A DNA stretch of 64,000 nucleotides, from positions 57,036,419 through 57,100,418 of the forward strand of contig NC_134095.1 of assembly GCF_000715075.1 (NCBI RefSeq), in the 5' to 3' direction. Origin of the DNA: Nicotiana tabacum. Its lineage: Eukaryota > Streptophyta > Magnoliopsida > Solanales > Solanaceae. The position numbers and the translations under genes are program-made. The notes beneath the pieces were generated by a model that saw only the letters and a program-made list of their open reading frames with translations, searched no databases and was not told the origin of the DNA. Position 1 is the stretch's first letter. Every line of letters starts with the position of its first letter. Shown here one piece after another: positions 11,158-22,106 of this stretch.

Positions 11158-12018
11158 ATGGCTACCACTTTGAAGAAAACACTTCCTGATCTCTCAAAGT
11201 TTGAGCCTTTAGATGGAAATAATTATAAGCGCTGGTTCCAGAAACTTTTAGTTTTCTTTGAACAATTAGAAGTTGATTATATTTTGTTTAACGATCCTCC
11301 TGCTGATATTGTTGCTAACAGTTCTAATACTGCTAATACTGTTGTTGTTGATAATGCTGCTAAGAAGAAATTTGAAAAGGATAATAAAACAGTAAGAGGG
11401 CATCTGCTTAACCATATGACTAACCCTCTCTTTGATTTATTTATAAATTTTAAATCTGCTAAAATCATATGGGACAGTTTGGAGAAGAAATATGGTGTTG
11501 ATGATGCGGGAAAAAAGAAGTATGTCGTTAGAAAGTGGATCAAGTTTCAGATGGTTGATGATAAGCCAATCATGGAACAGGTTCACGAGTATGAGAACTT
11601 GGCTGTTGATGTTTTGAACGAGGTCATGGAGATGTGTGAGGTTCTTCAGGCTAATGTTCTGCTTGAAAGGTTTCCACCTTCCTGGAGTGATTACAGGAAT
11701 CAACTGAAACACAAGAAGAAAAACTTAACTCTTCAAGAACTGATCAGCCACATGAGGACTGAGGAAGCAAACCGTCTCAAAGATGAGGAGTCTGAACGGC
11801 TTAAGGATAAGATGAAATCTCTCTCTCTTAATTCTTCCAAAGCTAACCTTGTGGAATCTTCTAGTACTTTTGTGAAAGACATGTTTAAAGGAAAACAGAA
11901 GAAAAGACATGTGAAGAAACAGAATTACTTCAATAAGCCGGAGGGCCATATTCAAAAGTCGAAAGGACCTTGCTATGTCTGCGGCAAAATTGGTCACAAG
12001 GCTTTTCAGTGCAACTAG
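11158..12018 (+). pseudogene. gag: Element A gag (capsid and zinc knuckle), ends at a TAG before pro
   Basis: 286 codons forming the particle protein that packages element RNA. Residues 1-230 have the layout of plant Copia gag (UBN2-type), including a KWIKFQMVDDKPIMEQVHEYE block near residues 122-142 and a Lys-rich tail. A complete CCHC knuckle, CYVCGKIGHKAFQC, occupies residues 272-285. The frame stops one codon later at TAG (12016-12018). Because the protease continues in the same frame, this TAG either interrupts a single gag-pol ORF, as is usual for Copia, or would need readthrough. The first ATG after the leader was chosen as start. Confidence 0.85.
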
Positions 12019-12440
12019 AGACAAGGACAAAGCTCAAAGAATGGAGGAAAAACTCTAGTCCAAGCTAACCTTACTGAGGGTGGTGATGTCATTGTTGTTG
12101 TGGTTGTTGAGGCGAACATGGTGGCTAACATAACCGACTGGATAGTGGACACAGGCGCTTCAAGGCGCCTTTGCGCCAACAAGGAGCTGTTTCACTACTT
12201 TGAGGAATCTGCTGTTGGTGAATGTGTCTACATGGGTAACTCCACTACAGTTGGAGTTATGGGTAAAGGAAAAATTCTCCTTATGTTAACTTCTGGAAAA
12301 ACCTTAACCTTGAACAATGTTCTGTATGTACCCTCCCTTCGTAGAAACTTAGTCTCTGGTGCGCTTCTTAACAAAGCAGGTCTTAAATTTATTTTTGAAT
12401 CTGATAAAGTTATTATTTCCCGTAGGAGGAGACTTTGTTG
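12019..12440 (+). pseudogene. Element A protease
   Basis: Aspartic protease that would cleave the gag-pol polyprotein. It is in the gag frame after the TAG. The catalytic D-T-G-A is present (WIVDTGAS near 12142-12165), followed by the usual flap-side blocks (GVMGKGKILL and LNNVLYVPSLRRNLVS near 12260-12358). The frame is lost near 12420-12440, where the integrase continues in another frame, so an indel lies in the RRR-coding purine stretch. Confidence 0.8.
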
Positions 12441-13640
12441 GGAAGGGTTGCCTTAGTGGGGGTTTATTTGTACTGAACATCGCTCAAGAGATTACTAATA
12501 ATGCTAGTACTTTCAATTCTTCTTATATTGCTGAGTCTATTGATTTATGGCATGGTAGACTAGGGCATGTTAATATTGCTTCTATTAAAAGACTTAGAAA
12601 AATGGAATTAATTCCTGCAGTTAATCTTGATAATTTTTCTAAGTGTCATGTTTGTGTAGAAGCAAAACATACCAAAAAGCCTTTTAAGAATATAACTAGT
12701 AGAAAAACAGAATTGCTTGAACTAGTACATTCAGATTTGGTAGATTTTAAGAATATTGTTAGTAAGGGTAGAAAGAAATACTATATCACCTTTGTAGATG
12801 ACTTTCTAGATACACTAAGGTATATCTTCTTAAGTCAAAAGATGAGGCTGAAAGTATGTTTTTAAAATACAAGGCAGAAGTCGAGAATCAATTAGACAGA
12901 AAAATCAAGAGGCTTAGGTCTGACAGGGTGGTGAATATAGTGCTAATACTCTAGAAGCTTTTTATGAGAAAAATGGTATCATACATGAGGTTAGTGCTCC
13001 CTATACTCTTCAACAAAATGGTGTAGCCGAACGGAAAAATAGAACCCTTAAGGAAATGATGAATTTTATGCTTTTGAGTTCAGGTTTATCTGTTAATATG
13101 TGGGGGGGGGGGGAAGCTGTTTTATCTGCATGTTATGTTCTCAATAAAGTTCCTCATAAGAAGTTAGATAAAATCCCGTATGAGTTATGGAAAGGGTTTG
13201 CCCCTAACTTGAAAATTCTGAAAGTGTGGGGGTGTTTGGCTAAGGTTGGTCTACCTGATTTTAAACAAGTAACTATTGGACCCAAGACTTTTAATGTTAT
13301 TTTCGTTGGTTATGCTCAAAATAGTGCTGCATATAGATTTATGCCTTTGAATGATAGTTCTATTTGTGAATCTAGAGATGCAGAATTTTTTGAGCATGTT
13401 TTTCCATTGAAAAATAATGTGCCTAGTGATGTGACTAATAATGCTTCTACATTTATGCCTGTTAATTCTCATATTGTGCCTTCTTCTAGTGTTACTACTA
13501 GTGAGCATGAAAATAAACTTAGAAGAAGTAAGATGCGTAGAATTGAAGCTAGCTTTGGTCCTAACTTTATTACTACTTTCTTGACTGAAAATATTGATCT
13601 TGATGTTTTGAGTGATGAATTAGTGTCAATCTATTTAATA
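12441..13640 (+). pseudogene. Element A integrase
   Basis: Inserts the cDNA into the host genome. The GAG-pre-integrase and zinc-binding region (LWHGRLGHVN near 12546, CHVCVEAKH near 12646) leads into the catalytic core. The first Asp region is HSDLVDF near 12730, the second lies in the RSDR block near 12920, and the Glu lies in NGVAER near 13018. These three sit in different frames because of at least two frameshifts (about 12840-12870 and 12930-13050). The WGEA motif at 13081-13096 is expanded into a run of G bases that adds about three glycines without breaking frame. The C-terminal region to about 13640 is the variable linker to RT. Confidence 0.8.
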
Positions 13641-14534
13641 GAAGAAGTCTCTAAGACATACAGTGAAGCAATGAGGTCAATAGATGCTAGTTTTTTGAAA
13701 ATGGCCATTAAAAGTGAATTAGAATCTATAGTTTCTAATCACACTTGGGACTTAACTAATTTGCCTAAAGGTTGTCAATCCATAAGTAGCAAGTGGATAT
13801 TTAAGAAGAAATTGAGACCTGTCGGTACAATTGAGAAATATAAGGCTAGACTTGTTGTTAGGGGTTTTAATCAAAAGAAAGACATTGATTACTTTGACAC
13901 TTATTCTCTTGTGACTAAGATAGAGACTATTAGAACTCTTATTGCTGTAGTCGCTATTCATAATTTAGTAATACATCAAATGGATGTTAAAACGGATTTG
14001 CTAAATAGTGATTTAGAGGAAGAGATCTATATGTCTCAATCTGAGGGATTTATGATCCACGGACAGGAGAATAAAGTATGCAAATTGAGAAAGTCTTTGT
14101 ATGGTCTAAAGTAGGCACCTAAGCAATGGTACGAAAAGTTTAATAGCACATTAGTGGATAATGATTTTGTTGTTAATGCATCTGATACTTGTATTTATTC
14201 TAAGATGATAGGATCAGATTGTGTTATTATATGTTTGTATGTGGATGACATGTTAATCTTTGGCCCTAATGTGAATGTCGCTAATGAGACTAAGAATTTT
14301 TTGTCTTCTAAATTTGAAATGAAAGATCTTGGAGAAGCAAATGTGATTTTAGGGGTTAAAATCAAAAGGACTTCTAATGGTTTTTCATTGTCTCAGTCTC
14401 ATTATATTGAGAAAATATTGAAAAGGTTTAATTGTTTTGATATAGCACCTGTGAGAACTCCTTATGATCCTAGCATACACTTGAAAAGGAATAAGGAATC
14501 TAGTATTTCTCAAACTGAGTATGCTAATTGGTAG
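13641..14534 (+). pseudogene. Element A reverse transcriptase
   Basis: Copia RT copying element RNA into cDNA. Typical blocks in order: SSKWIFKKK, YKARLVVRGF (near 13841), MDVKTDLLNSDLEEEIYMSQ (near 13980), LYGLK, then the active site YVDDML near 14239. An in-frame TAG at 14112-14114 falls where the family has Gln (LYGLKQAP), fitting a CAG-to-TAG change. The frame runs on to 14534 and is then shifted. All catalytic Asp codons are present, so the damage is to continuity rather than to the active site. Confidence 0.9.
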
Positions 14535-15183
14535 TTTAATATTTCTCATGAATTATACACGACCTGATATTGCTTATGATGTTATTAGATTGAGTAGATA
14601 TACTCACAACCCTAATAGTGAACACTGGAATGCTCTTCATCGTTTGCTAAGGTATTTGAGAGGTACTATGGATTGATGTTTACATTTTAATAAATTTCTT
14701 GCTGTTTTAGAAGGATTTTGTGATGTAAACTGGGTTACTGACAATGATGAAATTAGCTCCACCAATGGTTACGTGTTTACTTTGAGTGCATGTGCTATTT
14801 CATGGATGTCTTCAAAACAGACTTGTATAGTACGATCTACTATGGAGTCTGAATTCATTGCCCTTGAGTTGGCAGGGCAAGAAGCCGAGTGATTGAGAAA
14901 CTTATTGGCAGACGTGCCTTTGTGGGGAAGACAAGCTTCACCAGTTTCTCTACCATGTGACTCACAGGCGGCAATTGGAATTGCTAAAAATGGTGTGTAC
15001 AATGGAAAAAGAAGACATATCCGCATTAGACATAGTGCGGTAAAACAGTTGTTGAAACATGGTGTTATTTCTTTGGAATATCTAAGATCCGAAAGAAATT
15101 TGGCAGATCCTTTAACCAAGGGTTTGGCAAAGAGAGTTATCCCTGAAATGTCGAGGGGGATGGGGCTAAAGCCCATGGATTGA
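14530..15183 (+). pseudogene. Element A end of RT plus RNase H
   Basis: Continues in a new frame with [16 protein letters not shown], then the Copia RNase H region: [19 protein letters not shown] near 14835-14864, CDSQAAIGIAKN near 14956, and the closing ADPLTKGLAKR and MGLKP blocks. It ends at TGA 15181-15183, as expected for the end of Copia pol. Two further in-frame TGA codons at 14674-14676 and 14890-14892 break it; the second replaces a conserved Trp (EAEW). The polypurine tract and 3' LTR follow at 15670-15680 after about 490 bases of untranslated sequence. Confidence 0.85.
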
Positions 15184-15679
15184 GGAAGTATGGTGGATAC
15201 CCGTTTGTGGTCAAACGAAGCCATATGAGACCTCAATATGCACTACATTTCCTATCCCTATGGCATGTGGTAGTGCTTTATAAGGTTGGGCTTATTTTGC
15301 TCTTAATAATTCCATAGCCTTAAGGTAGTCTATGTGTAGATAGACTTGATGGAAGCACCTACGTGAGTGTAAAGGTGCGGTCGCCTTTTATGAAAGACTT
15401 GGGATGTCTTTCTAGAGCACTCATGAGACCCAAGGTATGTGCATGACCATAAAAGCACTTTGTTTGTATCGCAGAGTTTGCATAAATTTAAGGATATATT
15501 ACATGTTGTGGGGGTCTCAACTAATGTCCATTCAGTTCAAGAGTACTTCACTTTGTAGATGTTAGTTGTTGCCTCATTTCACTACATGTCAATTCAAATC
15601 GAAAGATATTGACACTTAAGTACATGTTCCTTCTTTTGCCCAGAATTATTCTATTTTTGTCTTTGCATTAGTGGGGGAT

Positions 15680-16355
15680 TGTCGGTACTATTTATAATGC
15701 AAAGTCAAAGATTTCTTTTTGAAAATTCATTTACAACCAATAGTCATGGGTCTTTTTATTTTACTAGTATCCTACATACTTCCAAATGGTCAAATACTCT
15801 TAGATAATTGGTATATGGCAAGAGTTTTTACATGTGGTATTGATTTAAAAAATTTATTTGACAAATAGCCTTGCTAAGCCAAGTGTCATTTTGCAAGACA
15901 TGTGTTGTCATCTTTCATGAAAGAAAGTTGACAAGTAAGTCATGTGTTGTCATCTTGCATGAAAGGCGACACTTGTCATGAAACTAAACTCATTTTCATG
16001 CGATAAATATGATGATCATTAGCCATCATATTCACTCAATTCTTAACCAAGAATTCATCTAGCTAATCATTACTTTCTTCCTAGTCTTCTTTGTGAATTA
16101 TCCAACACATAAAATACCTTCATCTTCTCTTCTTTCCGGGCAATTATTTTGTGCAAATTCTAAACTTCCAGCCAGGGGTGCACGTGTTTGGAGGTGCTGT
16201 GGAACCTTGGGGAGTGACCGGTCTTAACGATTTGTACCCAGTCGGGACGAAATCGCTTTCAAGGCAGTGACTTGCCACGATACAGTATTTTTGATAAGTT
16301 GTAATCTTATTTCCTTTTTGTTCTTAGTCAATATTATCTACTCATTTTCCTTACA
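15680..16355 (+). repeat. 3' LTR of element A
   Basis: TGTCGG...TTACA, 676 bp, directly after AGTGGGGGAT. Collinear with 10436-11124, with scattered substitutions, a shortened CATCTTGCATG repeat region and a degraded TATA box. Confidence 0.85.
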
Positions 16356-16494
16356 AAGTTTTGTTTTGCTTTCGCATAGACTCATAGAGTATAGAGTTGA
16401 AGAACTTAAGTTGGTGATGGTGACCGATGAAACACTAGGAAAGATTTATAAGTGGTGGGTCTGCACATCTAACTACCAGCTAAACTAATATTAC
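16356..16494. other. Short unique spacer between elements A and B
   Basis: Contains GATGGTGACCGATGAAACAC and GGTGGGTC blocks similar to 8997-9047. It ends in ATTAC (16490-16494), the left target duplication of element B. Confidence 0.6.
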
Positions 16495-16718
16495 TGTTAT
16501 AAAATAAAAGCAATGCAGTCAAATGTAAATAAGAAGAGATAGAAAGAAGGGATAAGTATTTTCTTCTTTCACTTTGGTGTATCTTTCCATTGTAATTACA
16601 TGGCCTTTTATAGGCATAAAAAGTAAAGATGATGGACATAAAGTAGGAGATTTAATCTTTAAGTTATTCACAATATTGGCATCAAATGTAGCACCCAATG
16701 TATAAACTATTCATAACA
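16495..16718 (-). repeat. 3' LTR of element B
   Basis: 224 bp. It has one TATAGCATCCAA-like unit where the 5' LTR has three. A TATA box (CTATAAAAGG, minus strand) lies near 16604-16613. Confidence 0.9.
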
Positions 16719-17031
16719 CTCCCCCTTGGATGTCCATGTAAGATAATGTGCCTCATTAAGAACTTACAAAAAAATATTGGGATGTACATAGTTATTTAGA
16801 ATATGCATTGCTTGCTGCCTCATTAAAAACCTTACCAGGAAAACCCAGTGGGATAAAACATTGGTTAAGGAAAAGAGTGCAGCGTGTAGTTGCTCCCCCT
16901 AATGAAAAATCACTTAATGTGTCGAAGATGATGCATTCCAATCTTATATATCAGCTTTTCAAATATTGAGGTTGGTAATGCCTTAATGAACAAATCAGCC
17001 AAATTATCACTTGAACGAACTTATTGTACAT

Positions 17032-18042
17032 CTATTTCACCATTCTTCTGAAGATCATGAGTGAAAAAGAATTTGGTGAAATGTGTTTTGTTCTATCTCC
17101 TTTGATATATCCTCCTTTCAATTGAGCTATGCATGCAGCATTGTCTTCATACAATATTTTTGGAATATTCTCTTTCGAAGAAAGACAACATGTTTGCTGA
17201 ATGTGTTGAGTTATAGATCTCAACCAAACGCATTCTCGACTTGCTTCATGAATGGCTATTATCTCTTCATGATTTGAAGAAGTAGCAACCATAGTTTGTT
17301 TTGTTGAACGCCATGATATGGCTGTACCTCCACTTGTAAATAAATAGCCTGTCTGAGATCGACCTTTGTGTGGATCAGGAAAATATCCTGCATCTGCATA
17401 ACCAATCAATGATGACTTGGATTTATTTGAATAAAATAAACTCATATCAATGGTCCCTTGGAGGTATCTGAATATATGTTTAATACCATTCCAGTGTTTT
17501 TGTGTTGGCGAAGAACTAAATCTTGCCAATAAGCTTACTAAGAAAGCTATATCTGGTCGGAAATTATTGGCAAGATATATTAATGCCCCAATTGTACTAA
17601 GATATGGTACTTCGGCACCAAAAAGCTCTTCATCATTTTCATGAGGTCGGAATGGATCTTTCTTTATATCAAGTGATCTCACAACCATCGGGGTACTCAA
17701 TGGATGTGCTTTATCCATATAGAATCGCTTTAAAATCTTTTCGGTGTATGTTGATTGATGGACAAATATTCCATCTTTCATATACTCAATTTGTAGACAA
17801 AGACAAAATTTTGTCTTTCCAAGATCTTTCATTTCAAATTCTTTCTTCAAACAGTCTACTGTTTTTGGAAGCTCCCCAGGAGTTCCAATAATATTTAAAT
17901 CATCAACATACACGACGATTATAACAAATTCAGATCCAGACCTTTTTATAAAGACACATGGACAAATTGGATCATTCTTGTACCCTTCTTTCAACAGGTA
18001 TTCACTCAGGCGATTGTACCACATACGACCTGATTGTTTCAA
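17032..18042 (-). pseudogene. Element B RT active site and RNase H
   Basis: 336-codon open stretch forming the C-terminal half of Copia RT and the RNase H. The active-site YVDDLNIIG is near residues 45-53, FEMKDLGKTKFCLCLQIEY near 69-87, and FRPDIAFLVSLLARFSSSP near 162-180. RNase H blocks are GYADAGYFPDPHKGRSQTGY, then SSNHEEIIAIHEASRE and YEDNAACI. The first ATG is not a true start; the frame continues from the upstream segment across a stop at 18058. The last few residues differ from the usual Copia C-terminus (KHI-P-F-), suggesting end truncation. Confidence 0.88.
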
Positions 18043-18057
18043 TCCGTATAAAGATTT

Positions 18058-18348
18058 CTAAAGCTTTATTGAACAAGTTTCTTGAAACCTTTTATATGCT
18101 TCTGGTACTTTAAATCCCTCAGGTACTTTCATAAAATATTCATTGTCTAATGATCCATACAAATAGGCTGTAATGACATCCATTAAATGCATATCAAGTT
18201 TTTCTTGCACTGCCATATTTATGAGATACCTGAAGGTGATAGCATCCACTACATGCGAATATGACTCCATATAATCAATTCCAGGCCTTTGGGAAAACCC
18301 TTGTGCCATAAGTCGCGCTTTATATCTAACGACTTCATTTTTATCATT
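18058..18348 (-). pseudogene. Element B RT N-terminal half
   Basis: Holds RT blocks upstream of the active site: AQGFSQRPGIDYMESYSHV near 18300-18245, LDMHLMDVITAYLYGSLD, YFMKVPEGF. The family norm around the second block is a QMDV-TAFL-G type. A stop separates it from the integrase-side frame at 18349 and another from the YVDD-bearing frame at 18058, so at least two interruptions fall inside one RT domain. Confidence 0.85.
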
Positions 18349-19572
18349 TCATTTTCGCACAAAAACCCATTTATACCCTACTGGCTTTATGCCTTCAGGT
18401 GTTCGAACTATGGGTCCAGAGACTTCACGTTTTCCAACTGAAGTTAACTCTGCCTGGATAACGTCTTTCCATTTTGGCCAATCATTTCTCTGTCTACATT
18501 CATTGACAGATTTTGGTTCAAGATCCTCATCTTGTTGCATTATTTCAATAGCAACATTATAAGCAAAAATGTTATCGATAACAATATTATTTCGGTTCCA
18601 TCTTTTCCCGGTTAAGATGTAACTTATTGATATCTCTTCATTCTCATTATTTTCAGGTACCTGGACCTCTCCTAAGGTCTTATCATTTGTTACGTCTTGG
18701 GGCTCTTCTTGAGCCACTACCTCTGTGTTATGTTCACTTTGATCACTTGCTCCGTTTCTTCTTCGAGGATTTTTATCTTTAGAACCGATTGGTATACCAC
18801 GTTTCAAGAATGGCTTAGACTCATTTGCTTTAATTAATTGTCCTGCCGAGATATCAACTCGAATTGGAGCATTAACAGTTGGAATATGTGACTTAGTCAC
18901 CCTTGGTAGGTCAGTGAATGCATCTGGCAATTGATTTGCAATATTTTGTAAATGAATAATCTTTTGAACCTCTTGTTCACATTGATTTGTTCGAGGATCT
19001 AAATGAGACAGTGATAATGCATTCCAATCTATCTTCTTTTTCACCTGCTTATTTTCTCCCCCTAATGTTGGATATACTGATTCATCAAAATGAAAATCAG
19101 AAAATCTTGCCGTAAATAAATCTCCAGTCATCGGCTCTAGATATTTTATAATAGAAGGAGATTCATATCCAACATATATCCCCAACCTTCTTTGAGGACC
19201 CATCTTTGTGCGTTGTGGTGGAGCAATAGGAACATATATCGCACAACCAAAGATCCTAAGATAGGAAATATTTGGCTCCTGACCAAAAGCCAATTTCAAT
19301 GGGGAGACTTTATGATAACTTGTGGGCCTTATCCGCACAAGTGCTGCTGCGTGCAAAATAGCATGACCCCATACTGAAATGGGAAGTTTTGTTCTCATAA
19401 GCATTGGTCTAGCAATTAATTGGAGGCGTTTTATCAATGATTCTGCTAGACCATTTTGTGTATGAACATGAGCAACCGGATGCTCAATTGTTATCCCAGT
19501 TGAAATACAATAATCATTAAAGGCTTGATGTAAACTCACCAACATTATCAAGACGAATTGTCTTAATTGCAT
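18349..19572 (-). pseudogene. Element B integrase C-terminal part and linker to RT
   Basis: 407 codons. The integrase Glu lies in QNGLAESLIKR near residue 45, followed by WGHAILHAAALVRIRPT, the LRIFGCAIYVP block, and MGPQRRLGIYVGYESPSI near 127-144. The middle (about 170-330) is the usual variable, charged linker. The end carries the first RT block (KPVGYKWVFVRK). This is one of the better preserved frames in the element. Confidence 0.88.
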
Positions 19573-19957
19573 AATCTAGAAATTGTGCTCTTAGCTTTAT
19601 TATTTGAGCCAACAATCTCGCAAATGCCATATTGCGAGTTGATAGTAAGCACACATGTGACCATCTTGTAGATGCATCTACCAAAACCATATAATATTTG
19701 AATGGTCCACATGGAGGGTGAATGGGCCCACATATATCACCCTGTATACGTTCCAGAAATGCAGGGGATTCCATCCTAACTTTAATAGTTGATGGTCTAA
19801 TAATTAATTTTCCTTGAGAACATGCAGCACAAGAGAATTCCTTAAATTGAAGAATCTTCTGATTCTTCATTGCATGTCCATGTGAATTCTCAATTATTTT
19901 ACGCATCATATTAGAACCAGGATGGCCCAACCGGTCATGCCAAATAATAAAATTATC
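19517..19957 (-). pseudogene. Element B integrase zinc-binding region and first catalytic Asp residues
   Basis: The zinc-binding motif is complete when read from about 19957: WHDRLGHPG gives the two His and CAACSQGK near residues 34-41 the two Cys. The core follows with GDICGPIHPP (first catalytic Asp) and IRLDNVGEF (second), where the usual Gly after LDN is Val. A frameshift near 19540-19570 joins it to the next frame, with a short overlap. Confidence 0.85.
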
Positions 19958-20419
19958 TTAATTAGTAAACTTCTCGTTTACTACGACATGTGTTTCAATC
20001 CTGCTAATACTTGTGTAGTGTAAGTCGGAGGAAAGAGCAAGTAACATTTCAAGCACATATTTCTTACCGGGCATTATTGTAATAATATAAAGATATTCAA
20101 TCTTTTCATCATTTGTAGTCTCAATATGATAGCCATTTTGGCGAATATCTTTGAAACTTAATAAGTTTCTTTGAGATTTACTACAATATAGTGCTTCATC
20201 AATAGCCAAATTTGTTCCTCCTGATAGTAATAAATTGGCTCTTCCAGAACCTTCAATTAATCTTGTACTACCGGATATTGTATTAACATTCGCTTCTTTC
20301 ATTACCAAATAAGAGAAATATCTCTTATCTTTTAAAATAGTGTGTGTTGTAGCACTATCCAGAATACATATATCATCTTTATTAATCTTGAGTCCAATTA
20401 AAGACTGGGGAATTTTCAT
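19958..20419 (-). pseudogene. Element B protease region
   Basis: 153 codons. The active-site-like ILDSATTHTI lies at residues 19-28; D-S-A in place of D-S-G is, as far as I recall, common in this plant Copia group. A flap-like GSTRLIEGSGRANLLLSGG follows near 50-68, then LYCSKSQRNLLS, the usual end of the protease. The ATG at 20419 lies only about 70 bases from the 5' LTR, where gag should start, so this ATG is probably an internal Met exposed by a deletion. Confidence 0.8.
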
Positions 20420-20487
20420 ATTCTTAATAAAATATGGCTCAACTTAGCAGGAGTTAAGAATAAAATTAGAGCTTCGTGCTGATAACG

Positions 20488-20735
20488 TGTTATAAAATAA
20501 AAGCAATGCAGTAAAATGTAAATAAGAAGAGATAGAAAGAAGGGAGAAGTGTTTTCTTCTTTCACTTTGGTGTATCTTTCCATTGCAATTACATGGCCTT
20601 TTATAGGCATAAAAAGTAAAGATCATGGACATAAAGTAGGAGATTTAATCTTTAAGTTATTCACAACATGGGTATCCAATATAGCATCCATTATAGCATC
20701 CAATATAGCATCCAATGTACAAACTATTCATAACA
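20488..20735 (-). repeat. 5' LTR of element B
   Basis: 248 bp, 24 bases longer than the 3' LTR, exactly two extra copies of a 12-bp unit TATAGCATCCAA (about 20686-20722). The TATA box TATAAAAGG reads on the minus strand at 20597-20605. The sequence just inside (reverse of 20470-20487) is CGTTATCAGCACGAAG, a possible primer site that differs from the common initiator-Met type. Confidence 0.9.
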
Positions 20736-20740
20736 ATTAC

Positions 20741-21108
20741 TACTTTCTGCGTGCTCGCACTTTCTTTCTATCACAATCAGCACATTCTGTATTTACATTT
20801 CATCCTTTAGAAATCTTATTTTTAAATCTTATTTTCTGCATGGGAGCTCCATTTGGGGCGGATGGGAAGTGTAATATTATGTGTGTGTGTTGCGCTATTT
20901 TGGCTACAGAGAGAATATTCAATTCTACTATTTAGTGAGGACGATAGGTCAAGTGATTGAGTTCAGCAATTACTTATGTAAAATTAATCACTCTAAAAAT
21001 ATAGTAATATGGAGAAGACGGTACATTGAGCATAATAATCAGATCACAAATAAGAAAGAGGAGGAAATATCATACCTTCCGAATAAAGATTTTATCACCT
21101 TATTACAT
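20741..21108. other. Unique spacer between element B and a MITE
   Basis: No gene recognised. The last 40 bases (AATAAAGATTTTATCACC then TTACATCCAATGG) resemble the region immediately upstream of the small ORF at 24563, supporting a shared origin. Confidence 0.5.
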
Positions 21109-21116
21109 CCAATGGC

Positions 21117-21307
21117 CAGAGGCGAACCTATGCCATATCGAACGGGATCACCGTCAGCCATAAAGTTTGGCAAAAGTTCCTTGTATACATGCATGTATAT
21201 TACGTTAGAAAATAGTGATATATTAGTAGTGAACACTCTAGATACAAAGCAGATTTTAGTTAAATCTAAAAGTGCACCCTGACCTTCAAATCTTGGGTCC
21301 GCCTCTG
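21117..21307. mobile_element. hAT-like MITE with 8-bp target duplication
   Basis: 191 bp with inverted ends CAGAGGCGAACCTA and, reversed from the right, CAGAGGCGGACCCA. Flanks CCAATGGC (21109-21116) and CCAATGGT (21308-21315) match at 7 of 8 bases. The homologous locus at 24557-24570 has the uninterrupted form ATCCAATGGCTCC, a natural empty site. Eight-bp duplications are typical of hAT elements. Confidence 0.85.
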
Positions 21308-21420
21308 CCAATGGTCATCCCGTGCGGGATGTCAAAAGGAATGACAAGAAAGTAGTGGAAATATGGCCAAATAAAGGCCCTTTTCATGTCAAATCTAGAT
21401 CAACTTATTTGGGAGAAATG
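21308..21420 (+). pseudogene. Broken second copy of the small ORF at 24563
   Basis: Codons from about 21331 (KRNDKKVVEIWPNKGPFHVK) align with residues 12-32 of the 24563 ORF with an in-frame one-codon gap and several silent differences. The start region lacks about 10 bases relative to that copy, shifting the frame, and the MITE at 21117 sits at the ATGG itself. The gene family is not recognised. Confidence 0.5.
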
Positions 21421-21920
21421 GTTTCAACAATTCGAATCCGATTATATCCCAGCTTCCAAATTTCCAATACCTAGTACCATTCCAAGAAAATGGTGAAAAC
21501 TCCCAATAATTTATAATACAAGAACATAGCTCTTACTGCACTCAAGATAGGAGCATCATTCATACAAACCGAACATTCAATTGGTAGCACATAATATGAT
21601 CCAGAAAGTTATTTCTTGGGATCGCAAATATGCGGTATGAATTTATGGAGAACGCTAAGATAAAATTCATATTTCACCGCAAGAAAACAGTGTAAGTCAA
21701 GTTTGCATCATTATAAACAAGCTTATCATTTCTGAAACACTATATGATTCAAAGCAACATTCGAATAATAGAAATTAAAAGAAAAACTTGCACTAGCGTT
21801 AACTGCTCTTGAGAGTTCCATATTAGATCGTCTCTAACCTATGCCAAATAACATGTTAACATGAGCACCCTTGTAAATTAAACTCTTCTATCAAATTGCA
21901 CATGACTAACAAGCTTGGCA
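21421..21920. other. No feature seen
   Basis: AT-rich unique sequence; no ORF, TIR pair or tandem repeat recognised. Confidence 0.55.
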
Positions 21921-22106
21921 AGTGGCGGAGCCACATTGAACCAAGGGGTGTCAAGTGACACTCATTCGCCGGAAAATTACACTATATTGCTAGCTAATTT
22001 TTTTTATTTTATGTATATTTACAATATGTTGACTCACCTTGACTTTTCGATTTATTTAATTATTTATATTTTGACACTCCTTGATGAAAATTCTGGCTCC
22101 GCCACT
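21921..22106. mobile_element. Small MITE with perfect 13-bp TIRs
   Basis: Left end AGTGGCGGAGCCA and right end TGGCTCCGCCACT are perfect inverted repeats enclosing 186 bp of AT-rich DNA without an ORF. No convincing target duplication was seen (GCTTGGCA against GGTACTAG), so the superfamily is open, hAT being most likely. Confidence 0.8.

Larger units (their letters stand above)
10436..16355 (+). mobile_element. Copia element A, two LTRs, 5.9 kb
   Basis: Direct LTRs at 10436-11124 and 15680-16355 enclose, in order, gag, protease, integrase, reverse transcriptase and RNase H, the Ty1/copia order. A purine tract (AGTGGGGGAT) abuts the 3' LTR. By eye the LTRs differ at several per cent of sites plus indels, so the insertion is not recent. 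Candidate target duplications (CAATT on the left, AAGTT on the right) match poorly, so the exact ends or flanks have changed. No textbook TGGTATCAGAGC primer site follows the 5' LTR. Frameshifts and stops in every domain make it defective. Confidence 0.9.
16495..20735 (-). mobile_element. Copia element B, complete ends, gag missing
   Basis: LTRs at 16495-16718 (3') and 20488-20735 (5') begin TGTTAT and end ATAACA. They are flanked by a perfect 5-bp duplication ATTAC (16490-16494 and 20736-20740), so both ends are exact. Protease, integrase, RT and RNase H read leftward. The polypurine tract (reverse of CTCCCCCTTGG) abuts the 3' LTR. Only about 70 bases separate the 5' LTR from the protease reading frame, so the whole gag, normally several hundred codons, is absent. 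The remaining genes carry stops and a few frameshifts. Confidence 0.93.
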
